A DNA stretch of 11,967 nucleotides from Armatimonadota bacterium (GTDB taxonomy: Bacteria; Sysuimicrobiota; Sysuimicrobiia; Sysuimicrobiales; JACQTN01): contig JACQTN010000197.1 in assembly GCA_016210785.1 (NCBI GenBank), positions 1 to 11,967 on the forward strand, given 5' to 3'. Below the pieces are notes generated by a model, which was not told where the DNA came from, did no database searches, and saw only the letters and a program-made list of their open reading frames with translations. Within the stretch, counting starts at the first letter, position 1, and the number at the start of each line of letters is the position of its first letter. Below, one piece after another: positions 11,543 to 11,967 of the stretch. A program made the position numbers and the translations under genes.

Positions 11543-11967
11543 GTCGGTCACCACGTTGACCAGCCGGCCGGGGACGACGATGACCTCCTTGACCGCCCGC
11601 CCGGCCAGGGACCGCCGCGCGCCGTCGCTGCGCAGGGCCAGATCGCGCGCGGTCTCATCGGCGATGTCCGCGGCAACGGTGATGCGGTCGCGCACCCGCC
11701 CGTCCACCTGGACCACCAGCGTGATGGTCTCCTCCCTGAGCAGCGCCGGGTCGTACGACGGCCACGCCTGCCGGTGCACGCTGTCCGCGCCGCCCAGCCG
11801 CGCCCACATCTCCTCGGCGACATGCGGAGTGATCGGGGCCATCAGCAGGACCAGCGCCCGCAGAGCTTCCATCCATGCCTGCTGGTGCTCCACGGCCGTC
11901 TCCTTCGCCCGACTCAGGAAGTTGGTCACCTCCATGAGCGCAGCGATCGCCGTGTTGAAGTGGAAGC
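11531..11967 (-). CDS. leuS: Leucyl-tRNA synthetase, C-terminal part (gene continues beyond the window)
   Basis: These 144 residues are the end of LeuRS, the class I enzyme that joins leucine to tRNA-Leu. The segment opens with FHFNTAIAALMEVTNFL, the family's anticodon-binding helix bundle (usual form: F-x-F-NTAIAxLMEL). It continues LVLLMAPITPHVAEEMWARLGG and SVHRQAWPSYD, then the C-terminal domain LVVQVDGRVRDRITVAADI, ending VKEVIVVPGRLVNVV. The N-terminal catalytic part with the HIGH and KMSKS motifs lies outside the window. It is the first gene read in this leftward set, with the ComEA-like gene 43 bases downstream. Confidence 0.96.
   Translation of the reverse strand, partial: FHFNTAIAALMEVTNFLSRAKETAVEHQQAWMEALRALVLLMAPITPHVAEEMWARLGGADSVHRQAWPSYDPALLREETITLVVQVDGRVRDRITVAADIADETARDLALRSDGARRSLAGRAVKEVIVVPGRLVNVVTDKNS

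Noticed and set aside
1..11967. Insertion sequence, transposase, phage gene or toxin-antitoxin pair
   Set aside because: No coding sequence with such motifs is seen on either strand; all supported genes are chromosomal housekeeping or regulatory types.

Overview
The window is dense, GC-rich bacterial DNA with short intergenic gaps, 4-bp start/stop overlaps and frequent GTG/TTG starts. Every protein is bacterial in type: S21, YqeY, leucyl-tRNA synthetase, and an ECF sigma factor with its anti-sigma factor. A pyruvoyl-dependent arginine decarboxylase beside two aminopropyltransferases, one of thermospermine-synthase type, suggests a thermophilic or thermophile-derived lineage of the deep Gram-positive/Terrabacteria kind. 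The exact phylum cannot be fixed from this sequence alone.

Layout. (1) 1-511, minus: a translation-linked unit, rpsU (S21) then yqeY (cut by the window edge), driven by a perfect TTGACA-18-TATAAT promoter. (2) 517-2277, minus: a secreted TIM-barrel glycosidase-like protein whose acid/base motif is missing, preceded by a leader with inverted repeats. (3) 2497-5897: a polyamine locus. A thermospermine-synthase-like aminopropyltransferase is transcribed to the left, and pdaD-speE-speB to the right, from a shared 292-bp divergent control region. Together they could convert arginine to agmatine, then to putrescine or aminopropylagmatine, spermidine and longer polyamines. The S-adenosylmethionine decarboxylase that would supply aminopropyl groups is not in the window. 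(4) 5875-7136, minus: a MazG-like pyrophosphohydrolase with a cysteine tail, coupled to a membrane-dipeptidase-family protein. Three 10-bp direct repeats lie just upstream. (5) 7393-11093, minus: an envelope-stress-type operon of ECF sigma factor, zinc-finger anti-sigma factor, RseB/MucB-like protein and a membrane-anchored protein with three DUF5666-like repeats. A plausible autoregulatory ECF promoter (GGAACT-16-CGTAGA) lies inside the end of the preceding gene. (6) 11080-11967, minus: a ComEA-like SLBB protein without its helix-hairpin-helix DNA-binding part, then the 3' end of leuS.

The most striking unexplained structure is a 141-bp cluster of three consecutive palindromes (9798-9938). 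It lies in frame near the start of the RseB-like gene and contains AT-rich stems unlike their surroundings. It looks like a small palindromic element inserted into a coding sequence, or a dense RNA-structure switch between anti-sigma factor and RseB synthesis. Other points of interest are the degenerate catalytic site of the glycosidase-like protein, the GGATNCGGTC triplet upstream of mazG, and the HhH-less ComEA.
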